Below, one piece after another: positions 1-7,422 of a DNA stretch of 13,644 nt. A program made the position numbers and the translations under genes. Below the pieces are notes generated by a model. The model was not told where the DNA came from. It made no database searches and saw only the letters and a list, made by a program, of their open reading frames with translations. How positions within the stretch are numbered: position 1 is the first letter of the stretch; the number at the start of each line of letters is the position of its first letter. Source of the stretch: an uncultured Clostridia bacterium (lineage in GTDB: Bacteria > Bacillota > Clostridia > Oscillospirales > CAG-272); assembly GCA_947624945.1 (NCBI GenBank), contig CANQMJ010000060.1, forward strand, positions 1-13,644, written 5' to 3'.

Positions 1-14
1 TCGAATAGGTTTTT

Positions 15-52
15 GACAAGGGGGACTTTCTCGCAAGAAAGTCCCCCTTGTC
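15..52. repeat. Perfect 17-bp hairpin at left edge
   Basis: Positions 15-31 are the exact reverse complement of 36-52, with a CGCA loop at 32-35. The arm core is GGGGGACTTTCT. It resembles an intrinsic terminator stem but has no clear U-tract right after it on the plus strand; on the minus strand the arm is followed by AAAAACC-type sequence, so termination there is also unclear. Its purine-rich arm ending in ACTTTCT is reminiscent of the two palindromic elements at 356-428 and 10544-10613, so it may be a diverged relative or the terminator of a gene outside the window. Confidence 0.7.
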
Positions 53-355
53 GAACCCGAAAGAGGCTCCCGTGTTCCGTCGATGTGATTGAATCCGCGG
101 CAAAACTCGTTTAGGGCGTAGACCGCGTTATTACTTCCTGCAAACAGCTCCCTCGCGGCATGTCGACTGCGCCGTCCAAGCGTCGTGTCTGCGTCGGACG
201 ATGGGTGCGCCGAACAGCGCACGAGTGTGTTGCGCGTAGGTGAAACTGCGAAGCCTTACGGCGGCAGTTCGTCGCTGACGCGCCGACCTGCGACACGTTT
301 TCGCTTCGCGAAAAGTGTGGCGTTGCCTTTATTTGGACGAAGAAAAATAAAAACT
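53..355. other. Intergenic stretch, no supported gene
   Basis: No reading frame here has a plausible SD plus a recognisable protein, and the two open frames that cross it (one per strand) run on into the aminopeptidase gene as shadows. One local stem is clear: TTTTCGC at 298-304 pairs with GCGAAAA at 308-314 around a TTC loop, with ACAC/TGTG able to extend it past a bulge. The rest is GC-rich with several short CG-rich inverted repeats but no tRNA, rRNA or riboswitch I recognise. It could be an untranslated region or part of a larger repeated intergenic element that ends with the palindrome at 356-428. Confidence 0.5.
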
Positions 356-428
356 GTAATAAAAGTTCTTGAAAAGATGGGGTGTGGGGAAAGGAAAACT
401 TCTTCCAAGAAGTTTTCCTTCCCCCACA
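356..428. repeat. Palindromic repeat element, copy 1
   Basis: The element has a 5' module GTAATAAAAG then TTCTTGAAAAGATGG (356-380), followed by a 22-bp stem: 383-404 pairs with 407-428 with a single A-C mismatch and a two-base loop. The stem core is GGAAAACTT / AAGTTTTCC. Copy 2 at 10544-10613 shares both the TTGAAAAGATG module and the GGAAAACTT palindrome, so this is a dispersed element rather than a chance hairpin. It lies 15 bp beyond the aminopeptidase stop, and read on the minus strand it is followed by CATCTTTTC, so it can plausibly act as that gene's terminator. No coding capacity. Confidence 0.75.
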
Positions 429-442
429 AAAATCCAAATAAT

Positions 443-1669
443 TCAATTCATCACGGCTTCGATATCCTCGATGGTGCGCGGAGTCGAGATCGAGAGGCAT
501 TCGCAGCCCGTTTCGGTGATGTGGCAGTTGTCCTCGAGGCGGAAGCCGATGCCCCATTCCTCGACGTAGATGCCGACGTCGACGCAGAACACCCAGCCCG
601 GCTTGATGTCGCCCGTCGCGTCGACCATATCGTGCGTATCAAAGCCGACGTGGTGAGCGCCGCCGTGCCACATGTACTTCTTCTCGTTCTCGGGCTTGTC
701 GAGCAGTCCGATGTCGCAGAGAAGCTGTCCGCAGTAGCGGTGCACCTCGGCGTCGACGAACTTCATCGGAAGTCCCGGCTTCAGTATCTCGAACATGTGA
801 TCCGACGTCGCGAGCGCGCACTCGTAAAGCGCGCGCTGACGGTCGCTGTACTTTCCGTTGCACGGCCAGCCGCGCGACACGTCGGTGTGCATGTGGTCGT
901 ACTTCGCGCCGACGTCGTTGAGTATCATGTCGCCGTCCTGCGCCTGTCCGTTATAGCCGTAGTAGTGGATGCAGAAGTTGTTCTCGCCTGCGGAGATTAT
1001 CGACGGGAACGCGGACTCCTTGCAGCCGCGCCACAGAAGCGCATGATCCCATTCAGCCTTGTACTGGTACTCGTACATGCCCGGCTTCGACGCGCGCATC
1101 ATCGCAAGTATGCCTTCGGTTGTGAGCAGTTCCGCCTTTTTCATAGCTTCGATCTCGCACGGCGCCTTGACGGTGCGCTGACGGCGAAGCTGCGGACGTA
1201 TATCGTATTTTTCGAGTCTCGGTGCGAGCACCGTCATGCGCACTCCGAATGCGACTCTCGTCATGTTGTTGTTTTTCATGTCGTCTTCGTCGAGCGCGAT
1301 ATAACGGCAGCGCTGTGCGGCTGCCTTTACGGCGTCGTCGAGGTCGTCGAGCGAGCGGATATCCGCGATGCCCGATATAGCCGTCGCCGCGTCCGGCTTG
1401 ATGCGTTTGCCCGTCCAGCGCTCCTTCATCATATCGGGCGGCAGCGTGAACAGCGATTCCTCAGTCTCGCCGTTCTCCTTAACCGCGAAAAGAACGCTCT
1501 CCGCCTGCTCGATGCCGGTCAGGTAAAGAAAATTCGTGTCCGTATAGACGGCGTAATCCTCGTCAGCCGTTTTGCGGAGCGCGCCGCCCGCGTAGACGCA
1601 GAGCAGCGTCTCGTCCGGCAGCGTCTCATAAAGAGTTTTTCTGTTTTGCGTGTAGAAAAGTGAGTCCAT
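443..1669 (-). CDS. pepP: M24B aminopeptidase P (Xaa-Pro aminopeptidase)
   Basis: A 408-residue cytosolic metallopeptidase predicted to remove N-terminal residues that precede proline. Residues 1-130 match the AMP_N domain (the TNFLYLTGIE segment is at 45-54). Residues 170-405 form the pita-bread fold. Ligands by alignment to E. coli PepP are D252 (LNDVG), D263 (HTDVSRG), H339 (HGGAHH), D364 (CVDVGIY) and E390 (ETGCE); H346, R377 and E379 are also conserved. The fourth ligand is normally Glu (VEPGLY), so D364 is unusual. The ATG at 1667-1669 follows AAGGAGGAG (complement of 1676-1684) at 6-nt spacing. It has its own promoter at 1741-1769, and the palindromic element at 356-428 lies just downstream. 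Family assignment is secure; activity with Asp at this position is uncertain. Confidence 0.9.
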   Translation of the reverse strand: MDSLFYTQNRKTLYETLPDETLLCVYAGGALRKTADEDYAVYTDTNFLYLTGIEQAESVLFAVKENGETEESLFTLPPDMMKERWTGKRIKPDAATAISGIADIRSLDDLDDAVKAAAQRCRYIALDEDDMKNNNMTRVAFGVRMTVLAPRLEKYDIRPQLRRQRTVKAPCEIEAMKKAELLTTEGILAMMRASKPGMYEYQYKAEWDHALLWRGCKESAFPSIISAGENNFCIHYYGYNGQAQDGDMILNDVGAKYDHMHTDVSRGWPCNGKYSDRQRALYECALATSDHMFEILKPGLPMKFVDAEVHRYCGQLLCDIGLLDKPENEKKYMWHGGAHHVGFDTHDMVDATGDIKPGWVFCVDVGIYVEEWGIGFRLEDNCHITETGCECLSISTPRTIEDIEAVMN

Positions 1670-1740
1670 AATAAACTCCTCCTTGTATGTAAAAAGATTT
1701 GGATTTATATTGACATTTTAAGCGGTCCCGTCGGCTGTAA

Positions 1741-1769
1741 AGTATATCACAAACGCGTGAAATTGTCCA
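1741..1769 (-). promoter_or_regulatory. Promoter of the aminopeptidase gene
   Basis: On the minus strand TGGACA (complement of 1764-1769) is separated by exactly 17 nt from TATACT (complement of 1741-1746), and TG sits one base upstream of the -10 (TGATATACT), giving an extended -10. This predicts a start near 1734 and a leader of about 65 nt before the ATG. The promoter lies between the sirtuin stop and the aminopeptidase start, so the aminopeptidase can be expressed independently of the upstream glycosidase-sirtuin pair. Confidence 0.7.
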
Positions 1770-1802
1770 TATCCCGAGTCAAAATAAACGAGCAGCGATT
1801 TT

Positions 1803-2561
1803 TCATATTCCCGCGCGTTTTATCTCGTCCATGACCTCGCCCATCACGTCTCCGACGCGCGAATGGAGTGCGAGCGTGGCGAGCGAGTCGGCGGGCGTCG
1901 GCGTCAGATTGATTACGACAAGCGCGCTTCCGCTGAAATAATGCAGGAGCGACGCCGCCGGATAAACGGCGAGCGACGTGCCCGCGACGATAAGGACGTC
2001 GGCGCGCGCGACGTGCAGCGCCGCAGCCTCGAATACGCCCTCGGGCAGCATTTCGTCATAGAGCGTCACGTCGGGGCGGACGATGCCGCCGCAGTCGCCG
2101 CAGTGCGGTATTCCGTCGGACGCGAGCACGTATTCGAGCGGGTACGGCTTGCCGCAGTCGCAGCAGTAGTTGCGGTGGACGGTGCCGTGCAGTTCAAAGA
2201 CGTTTTTGCTCCCCGCAGCCTGATGAAGTCCGTCTATGTTCTGCGTTATGACGCAGTCGACGATGCCGCGACGTTCGAACTCCGCGAGCGAGGTGTGCGC
2301 GCGGTTCGGCTTCGCGTCGGGAAAAACGAGATGTTCACGGTAAAATTTGAAAAACGTCTCCGGCTCGCGGGCGAAAAAGCGGCCGCTTATTATCGTTTCG
2401 GGCGAGAGAGTCCCGTACTTTTCCGTATAAAGTCCATCGGCGCCGCGAAAGTCGGGGATGCCGCTCTCCGTCGACACTCCCGCGCCGCCGAAAAATACGA
2501 CGGACGGCGCGTTTTTGTGCGATGCGTGCGATTTGATGATTATATCTGCAAGCTGCGACAT
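1803..2561 (-). CDS. cobB: Sir2-family NAD-dependent protein deacylase
   Basis: A 252-residue sirtuin that removes acyl groups from lysine using NAD+, releasing nicotinamide and O-acyl-ADP-ribose. Visible motifs: GGAGVSTESGIPDFRG at 25-40 (NAD pocket), TQNIDGLH at 106-113, catalytic H125 in ELHGT, zinc cysteines C133/C136 and C154/C157, GGIVRPDVTLYDE at 158-170, and GTSLAVYPA at 194-202. The FYREH segment (73-77) lacks the Tyr-x-x-Arg pair of desuccinylase-type sirtuins, which favours deacetylase activity (inference). ATG at 2559-2561 is preceded by GAGGTGA (complement of 2566-2572), which overlaps the stop of the glycosidase-like gene 9 bp upstream. The two genes are almost certainly co-transcribed and translationally coupled. 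In gut Firmicutes sirtuins typically act on acetylated metabolic enzymes; the actual target is not shown here. Confidence 0.93.
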   Translation of the reverse strand: MSQLADIIIKSHASHKNAPSVVFFGGAGVSTESGIPDFRGADGLYTEKYGTLSPETIISGRFFAREPETFFKFYREHLVFPDAKPNRAHTSLAEFERRGIVDCVITQNIDGLHQAAGSKNVFELHGTVHRNYCCDCGKPYPLEYVLASDGIPHCGDCGGIVRPDVTLYDEMLPEGVFEAAALHVARADVLIVAGTSLAVYPAASLLHYFSGSALVVINLTPTPADSLATLALHSRVGDVMGEVMDEIKRAGI

Positions 2562-2570
2562 GCGGTCACC

Positions 2571-5500
2571 TCATTTCGATTTGTTTATAACGTTTACCGT
2601 CAGCGCGACGGATAAGTCCCCTGCCCTGCCCGCGTCGGCGAGTGTCACGCTCTCGGTGCGCGGTTTTTTCGCCTCGTCCGACCATTCGATTTTATGCGTT
2701 GTGTTGTCGGCGGCGCCGTTATTGTAGTGTACGGTCGCGAACTCGGGCAGAGACGGCGATTTGCCTGCGCGGACGTTGACGGTCACGTTGTCTGCGGACG
2801 TTATGACGGCGCTGTCCATGTCGCCGCGCGCGTATACTGTCGCTGTTATGGAGAACGGTATCGGCGACGATATGCCGTGTACCGTGTATACGCCGTCGGA
2901 GGACGTGTCGACGGATGACATCAGCCAGTCGGCGTGGAGCGAGACTGCGTCACCGTCGTCGGTATATGCAGTCACGGTGGCGGGAAGTGTTGAAATATTT
3001 CCCGTTTTCACCGCGACGGTGGTGTCGGAGATGCTTGCTATGTGCGGCGCGTACGCTTTGAGCCTGTATATGCCGACGGCACCCTGCCCGCATTCGACGT
3101 TGACGCGAAGTTTTTGTGCGAGGACTGTTTCAAACGATGCGCGGTTGTATGCGTCCGCTTCGATCGTGCCAGATTTGTACGCGAGCGGGACAAAGCCGTC
3201 GCCGCCGTCGTATTCGAGCGAGTACGAGCGCGGCAGTCGTATGCCGCCCTCGTCCGCGTACCAGTAAACGTCGACCGCAGACAGCGGGACTTTTTCGTCC
3301 CATTCGAGCGTGAGCGAGTGCGATTTTTCGCGCGAGCCCCATGTGCCCCAGCCGAGTCCCGTGCCCATGTTCGACGACGTCGGCTCGAACGAGGCGTTGT
3401 TCACGCCGTCCTTGTTTTCCCAGTCGGTGCAGAAGTCGACGTTGACCTTCGCCGACGGCGCGTAGTCGAACGCGCCCTCGCCGGGCTCGGCGATGTCGAC
3501 AAAGTGGCTGATGTGGCGGCGTATCTCGCCGTCGGTCGCGTGCAGCGTCACATAGTAGCGGCCGGGCGTCGAGACCGTCATGACAGTTTCGGGATTTCCC
3601 GCGTCCTCTATTTCGGCGACGGCGCCGTCCGGCTTGCCGTCCACGCTCCAGCGGCACGACGGCGACTTGTCGAACGGCATGCCGTCGTCCACGATCTCGA
3701 CCGACAGCGCGGCGCGCAACCCTCCGATGTCGTGGGAGTGTGCGAACAGAAGCGGCGAATGGTTGATAACTGCGCGTCTTGGCGTGCCTTCGTAGAAAAG
3801 CTGTATCTCCGTCACCGCGACGCTGTGACCCGCGCGGTCCTCGAACGTGACGCGCACCGCGTCGGTCGTGACCGCGTCGAAGCGGCTCTCGTTGCGGTTC
3901 GCGGTCATATAGCGCGGCGTCTGCGAGCGTGTCGTGACGAGGCGCCACTCTCCGCCGTCGCGGTACTCGATACCGTAACGGCGCGGGTACGAGACGCCGC
4001 CGTCCTGTCTGTCGTCGTAGAAGTGTATCGCGAGCGTGTCTATTGTGACGGGCGTCGCGAACGTGAGCGTCAGCGAGTCGTTTTCGTTCGGCGAGCCGAT
4101 GTCGGACCAGAACGGCATCGCGGACGAGACACCGTCAACGACGGCGTTCGGCGACGGCACGCACTCATTCGTCGCGAGCGAGGTCGGATCGCTGCCGTCG
4201 GCGCGGTGCTTTTCCGCCCACAACGCCGCGCGCGCCTTTTCGGGCGTGTACGTCGCCGTCACCGTCGCCGAAAGCGCGAGATTTTCGCCCGTGAGTCCCG
4301 ACAGGCGCAGAAGCTCCGTTGTCGGTGTGTCGAGCGACGCGTCGAGCGCGCACGGCAGTGCGCCGACAGCGCGTGCAAATACGACGTTTGCGTCGGTGTC
4401 GATCTTTCCCGTTTCGGGGTCGTAGACGACGTGCGCGAGCTTGTCCGTGCATACGGCGAGCTCACCGTCTATATAGAGCGAATAGCCGCGCTTTATGTCG
4501 TGGACGTCATAGGCGCCGTCGGAGTTGTATATTACCGTCACGTCGCGGCCGTGATAGCGCATGTTGTCGGCGGTGAAGTGACCGTAGCCGAAATCTATCG
4601 GATCGAGCTCTATTTTGCCGTCGGCGCGCGGACGGAGACCCGCCATGTCCTCGATGAAAACGTAGATATAGTTGCCGAGGATGTTGTGGTATATCCACGA
4701 GCGGTAGTAGTCGCCCTTGCCGCACGGGTCGGAGGCGCGGTCGGCGTTGAAGAATTCGCTGTTGTTCGGATAGCGAACGTCGCCGCCGTCCGGGTACATG
4801 TTCCACGCGCACCACTCCGTCATGGTGGACAGCATCTCGGGCGTCACGTATTCATGGTCACGGTCGTATGTGCGGAGCGCAGCCTCATACGCGTGCGCCT
4901 GCACCGTGTAGTTGATGTTTGAAAAATTATTGCTGCCGGGCGCGATCTTGTTGTCGCGCTGACTTGCCGTATAATAGGGGAATATGGGAAATTCCTCGGG
5001 GTCGGCGAGGTGGCGCAGCGCGGGACGGTACTTTTTGAGAGATTTTTCGTCCGTCGGCGGCACTCTCATTGCGAAATAGTTGTAGTTGTTGCACTCCTTG
5101 AGCGGGACGAGGTTCGGCATGTCGGGGTTGTGGACGACGAAGCCTTCGCCGGGCTCGACGGCGAGCGTTTCGAACGCGCGGCACTTGTCGCACCAGAGAT
5201 AGTGAAGTATGTCGGCGCGTATCGCCTCGGCGAGCTCTTTCATCTCGCGCGACTTTTCGCCCTCGCCCGCAAGCGCGTACATCTCGGACGAAGCCGATGC
5301 CGCGCCGTAGACGTAGGCGTTTTCGGCATGAATTTTATATTTGCCGACGCCGCGGTAATGCATCGACACCGTGTCGGCGTCGTTGCCCGTCATGTAGTTG
5401 CTGCGGTACGCGATGAGGTGCGACTTCGGCATCGACTTGCTTTCGTGGTTGCCGTAGTGTTCGAACTGCCCTTTTGCGTCACATTCGAAGAAATGCGCGA

Positions 5501-6740
5501 GCGCGAGCGCGAGCTTTTTGTCGCCGCCGTGGACGTAGAACGCGTCGCGTCCCGCCGCGGCGATATATTGACCGTAGTGATTGTTCCAGCAGCGGCGATT
5601 TCCGGGATTGTCGAGGAACGCGCTGCCGCCCGAGCATGCGCCGACGGACAGAAGCTGTCCGTAAGGCAGCCTCGGTGAGCGCAGCCACTTCGTGTCCTCG
5701 AGGTGCATGCACTGCGTGAGCACTATCGCGTTGTTGTAGCCGAGCACACCCTCCATCGTTACCGGATACTGATAGTCGTAGCCGGGGATATTCGCGTCGA
5801 GGACGTTGTAGCGTTCGAGCCAGTGGCGGTAGTCGACGGCCTTGTTGACCGACGGCGACGGCGTGTCGATGTAGGGCACGTTTTTGTGCCAGTATTCGTT
5901 GTATATGCGCGTCTGTTCCGCAAGCGCGGACTTTATGTCGTGACACTCGGCGGCAAAGCGCAGGTAGTCGGACTCGCTTTTCGGGTTCTCGACCGTCGTG
6001 AACGATATTATCGCGTATCCCGTCGCTGTCTCGCCGTTTGCGAGCGTGACGCGCGAGGTGAGCGCGTCCTCGTCATGATGCGGGCGCGGCGCGCACGAGA
6101 GCGTCATTCTCGCCGTTATCGTCGTCAGCGCGTCTCTCGACGGGAAGCGCGAACGAAGCTCGCCCTGCTCGACGTTGTCGGGATATATCGCCCAGCGCTC
6201 TGAGGCGAACGGCGACTTTGCCGTGACCGTCACCTCCGCCGTTTCTTTGCGGTTCTCGATTTTGTAGAGCGCGACGGCGCAGTTTTCCTCCGATATGTAC
6301 TTGTCGAGCGTCAGCGTCAGCGCGTCGCACTCGTATACCGAGTGCCAGTGCGACGGCGCGTTGACGCGCTCGTCCTTGTTTTCCGTGAGATCAACGGTCT
6401 CGCCGTTTATGCTTAATGTCAGCGCCATCAGGTATTCGCGTTCGAGCGGCTGACAGTATGAGGGCGAGCCGCCGAAGCCTATGACTGCGGGGTCGTGCGT
6501 GAACATATAGAGAGCGCGTCCGCGCGTCATGAGCGCGTCGCCGTCGTCGTTGCCGCCGTGATTCGGGTCGCCGTGAAGCTCGCCGCGCCGCGACAGTATG
6601 CGGTCAAATCTGTACTCCCCCGACTCGGAGTCGCGGTCGAAAGCGGTCTCGAGACGCTTTATCGGCGACAGCGACGCGTATTCGCCGTATATTTTTTCGT
6701 TTTCCTCCGTGTGATGGAACACGGGATGTTTTATTTCCAT
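2571..6740 (-). CDS. Intracellular (alpha/alpha)6 glycoside-hydrolase-like protein with discoidin and Ig-like modules
   Basis: A 1389-residue multidomain carbohydrate-active protein. Residues 1-260 look like an N-terminal beta-sandwich. Residues 290-705 have the helix-hairpin pattern of (alpha/alpha)6 barrels of the MGH1-like/GH63-like group (HAENAYVYGAAS near 471, SNINYTVQAHAYEAAL near 607, GLRPRADGKIELDP at 701-714). A small beta domain follows to about 770. Then come a discoidin (F5/8C, CBM32-like) domain at 815-985, a PKD/Ig-like domain at 1000-1085, a second discoidin at 1090-1232, and two Ig-like repeats (Big_4-like) at 1236-1305 and 1318-1385, both with a G-x-x-P/S-x-LP motif. There is no signal peptide, anchor or dockerin: the ATG follows GCGAGGTG and the upstream frame meets a stop without a hydrophobic stretch. 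E330, E662 and D677 are candidate acids only. Substrate not identifiable by eye; nearby sugar isomerase and kinase suggest pentose or deoxyhexose glycans. Confidence 0.78.
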   Translation of the reverse strand: MEIKHPVFHHTEENEKIYGEYASLSPIKRLETAFDRDSESGEYRFDRILSRRGELHGDPNHGGNDDGDALMTRGRALYMFTHDPAVIGFGGSPSYCQPLEREYLMALTLSINGETVDLTENKDERVNAPSHWHSVYECDALTLTLDKYISEENCAVALYKIENRKETAEVTVTAKSPFASERWAIYPDNVEQGELRSRFPSRDALTTITARMTLSCAPRPHHDEDALTSRVTLANGETATGYAIISFTTVENPKSESDYLRFAAECHDIKSALAEQTRIYNEYWHKNVPYIDTPSPSVNKAVDYRHWLERYNVLDANIPGYDYQYPVTMEGVLGYNNAIVLTQCMHLEDTKWLRSPRLPYGQLLSVGACSGGSAFLDNPGNRRCWNNHYGQYIAAAGRDAFYVHGGDKKLALALAHFFECDAKGQFEHYGNHESKSMPKSHLIAYRSNYMTGNDADTVSMHYRGVGKYKIHAENAYVYGAASASSEMYALAGEGEKSREMKELAEAIRADILHYLWCDKCRAFETLAVEPGEGFVVHNPDMPNLVPLKECNNYNYFAMRVPPTDEKSLKKYRPALRHLADPEEFPIFPYYTASQRDNKIAPGSNNFSNINYTVQAHAYEAALRTYDRDHEYVTPEMLSTMTEWCAWNMYPDGGDVRYPNNSEFFNADRASDPCGKGDYYRSWIYHNILGNYIYVFIEDMAGLRPRADGKIELDPIDFGYGHFTADNMRYHGRDVTVIYNSDGAYDVHDIKRGYSLYIDGELAVCTDKLAHVVYDPETGKIDTDANVVFARAVGALPCALDASLDTPTTELLRLSGLTGENLALSATVTATYTPEKARAALWAEKHRADGSDPTSLATNECVPSPNAVVDGVSSAMPFWSDIGSPNENDSLTLTFATPVTIDTLAIHFYDDRQDGGVSYPRRYGIEYRDGGEWRLVTTRSQTPRYMTANRNESRFDAVTTDAVRVTFEDRAGHSVAVTEIQLFYEGTPRRAVINHSPLLFAHSHDIGGLRAALSVEIVDDGMPFDKSPSCRWSVDGKPDGAVAEIEDAGNPETVMTVSTPGRYYVTLHATDGEIRRHISHFVDIAEPGEGAFDYAPSAKVNVDFCTDWENKDGVNNASFEPTSSNMGTGLGWGTWGSREKSHSLTLEWDEKVPLSAVDVYWYADEGGIRLPRSYSLEYDGGDGFVPLAYKSGTIEADAYNRASFETVLAQKLRVNVECGQGAVGIYRLKAYAPHIASISDTTVAVKTGNISTLPATVTAYTDDGDAVSLHADWLMSSVDTSSDGVYTVHGISSPIPFSITATVYARGDMDSAVITSADNVTVNVRAGKSPSLPEFATVHYNNGAADNTTHKIEWSDEAKKPRTESVTLADAGRAGDLSVALTVNVINKSK

Positions 6741-6776
6741 AATTGCGCACCTCGCGGTATGTTTGTCTGCGAATAC

Positions 6777-6805
6777 ATATTACCACAAACGCGACGATGT
6801 TACAA
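6777..6805 (-). promoter_or_regulatory. Possible promoter of the glycosidase-sirtuin operon
   Basis: On the minus strand TTGTAA (complement of 6800-6805), 17 nt, TAATAT (complement of 6777-6782). Each hexamer matches consensus at four of six positions, so this is a moderate candidate. It lies about 37 bp from the ATG and is the best-spaced pair in the AT-rich divergent region 6741-6895. The divergent layout with the metal regulator raises the possibility of shared control, but I see no clear operator dyad. Confidence 0.4.
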
Positions 6806-6895
6806 GCACGTTACTACACAAAGACGCAAAAAATTTATAAATTCACACGTGCGCATGTCCTTTACACGGTACAAAAAATATTTAACAAATCGCCC

Positions 6896-6924
6896 TTGCC
6901 AAACGCGCGCATGTGTGATACAAT
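6896..6924 (+). promoter_or_regulatory. Promoter of the DtxR/MntR-type regulator
   Basis: TTGCCA at 6896-6901, a 17-nt spacer, and TACAAT at 6919-6924 with an extended -10 (TGATACAAT). Predicted start is near 6931, leaving a leader of about 33 nt that contains the GGGAGG ribosome site. It may also serve the isomerase gene, because no comparably good promoter is seen in the 72-bp gap before it. Confidence 0.7.
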
Positions 6925-6963
6925 ATATACAAATAGAGTTGTGATGTGACGGGAGGCGATCGG

Positions 6964-7350
6964 ATGAACATACAGGAATCGGGCGAAATGTATCTTGAAA
7001 CGATATATATACTCTCGCAGAAGAAGAAGGCTGTGCGCGCCGTCGACATCTGCGAGGAGATGGGATATTCGAAGCCGAGCGTCAGCCGTGCCGTCGGTAT
7101 ACTGAAAAACGGCGGCTACATCGAGGTCGACGGCGGCGGTCACATCACGCTGACCGAGCTCGGTAGTGAGCGCGCAGAAAAGACATACGAGCGCCACCGC
7201 GTTTTGTCGGAGGTGTTCATGCGTCTCGGCGTCGACGAAAAGACGGCGACCGAGGACGCGTGCAAGATAGAGCACGTCATAAGCGACGAGACGTTCGAGG
7301 CGATAAAAAAGTGCCGGAGCTGTCCGAGAGAGACGGGGGCGGCAGACTGA
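6964..7350 (+). CDS. DtxR/MntR-family metal-dependent transcriptional regulator
   Basis: A 128-residue repressor of the DtxR family, which binds DNA when loaded with Fe(II) or Mn(II). The N-terminal winged helix (about 1-65: MYLETIYILSQ, SKPSVSRAVGILKNGGYIEV) is followed by the dimerisation/metal domain; there is no C-terminal SH3 domain, so it is MntR-sized. Metal-site residues by alignment are M9, E12, H78, C100, E103 and H104. Met at the first position and Cys before the EH pair resemble DtxR/IdeR more than MntR (Asp, Glu). A C-x-x-C (117-120) lies near the C terminus. ATG 6964 follows GGGAGG at 7-nt spacing; a GTG at 6946 is in frame but lies upstream of that SD. Whether it controls the sugar genes 72 bp downstream is unknown; adjacency alone would make that an unusual pairing. 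Confidence 0.88.
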   Translation: MNIQESGEMYLETIYILSQKKKAVRAVDICEEMGYSKPSVSRAVGILKNGGYIEVDGGGHITLTELGSERAEKTYERHRVLSEVFMRLGVDEKTATEDACKIEHVISDETFEAIKKCRSCPRETGAAD

Positions 7351-7422
7351 TTTTCGATATATCCGCGCAAAAGACCGCGCGGCGATATACACTATCCTAT
7401 AAAATAAAGGAGACAAAACATC

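Noticed and set aside
185..1663. 492-residue plus-strand open frame
   Set aside because: Antisense shadow of the M24 aminopeptidase; no family features and no SD.
3042..4922. 626-residue plus-strand open frame opposite the glycosidase gene
   Set aside because: Arg/Val-rich composition typical of antisense frames in GC-rich DNA, no SD, and the opposite strand encodes a clear multidomain protein.
6946..6963. GTG start of the DtxR-type regulator
   Set aside because: It would lie upstream of the GGGAGG site, which is ideally spaced for the ATG at 6964.
7356..7388. Possible attenuator stem between regulator and isomerase (CCGCGC / GCGCGG)
   Set aside because: Only 6 bp contiguous with an internal loop and no U-tract; not strong enough to list.
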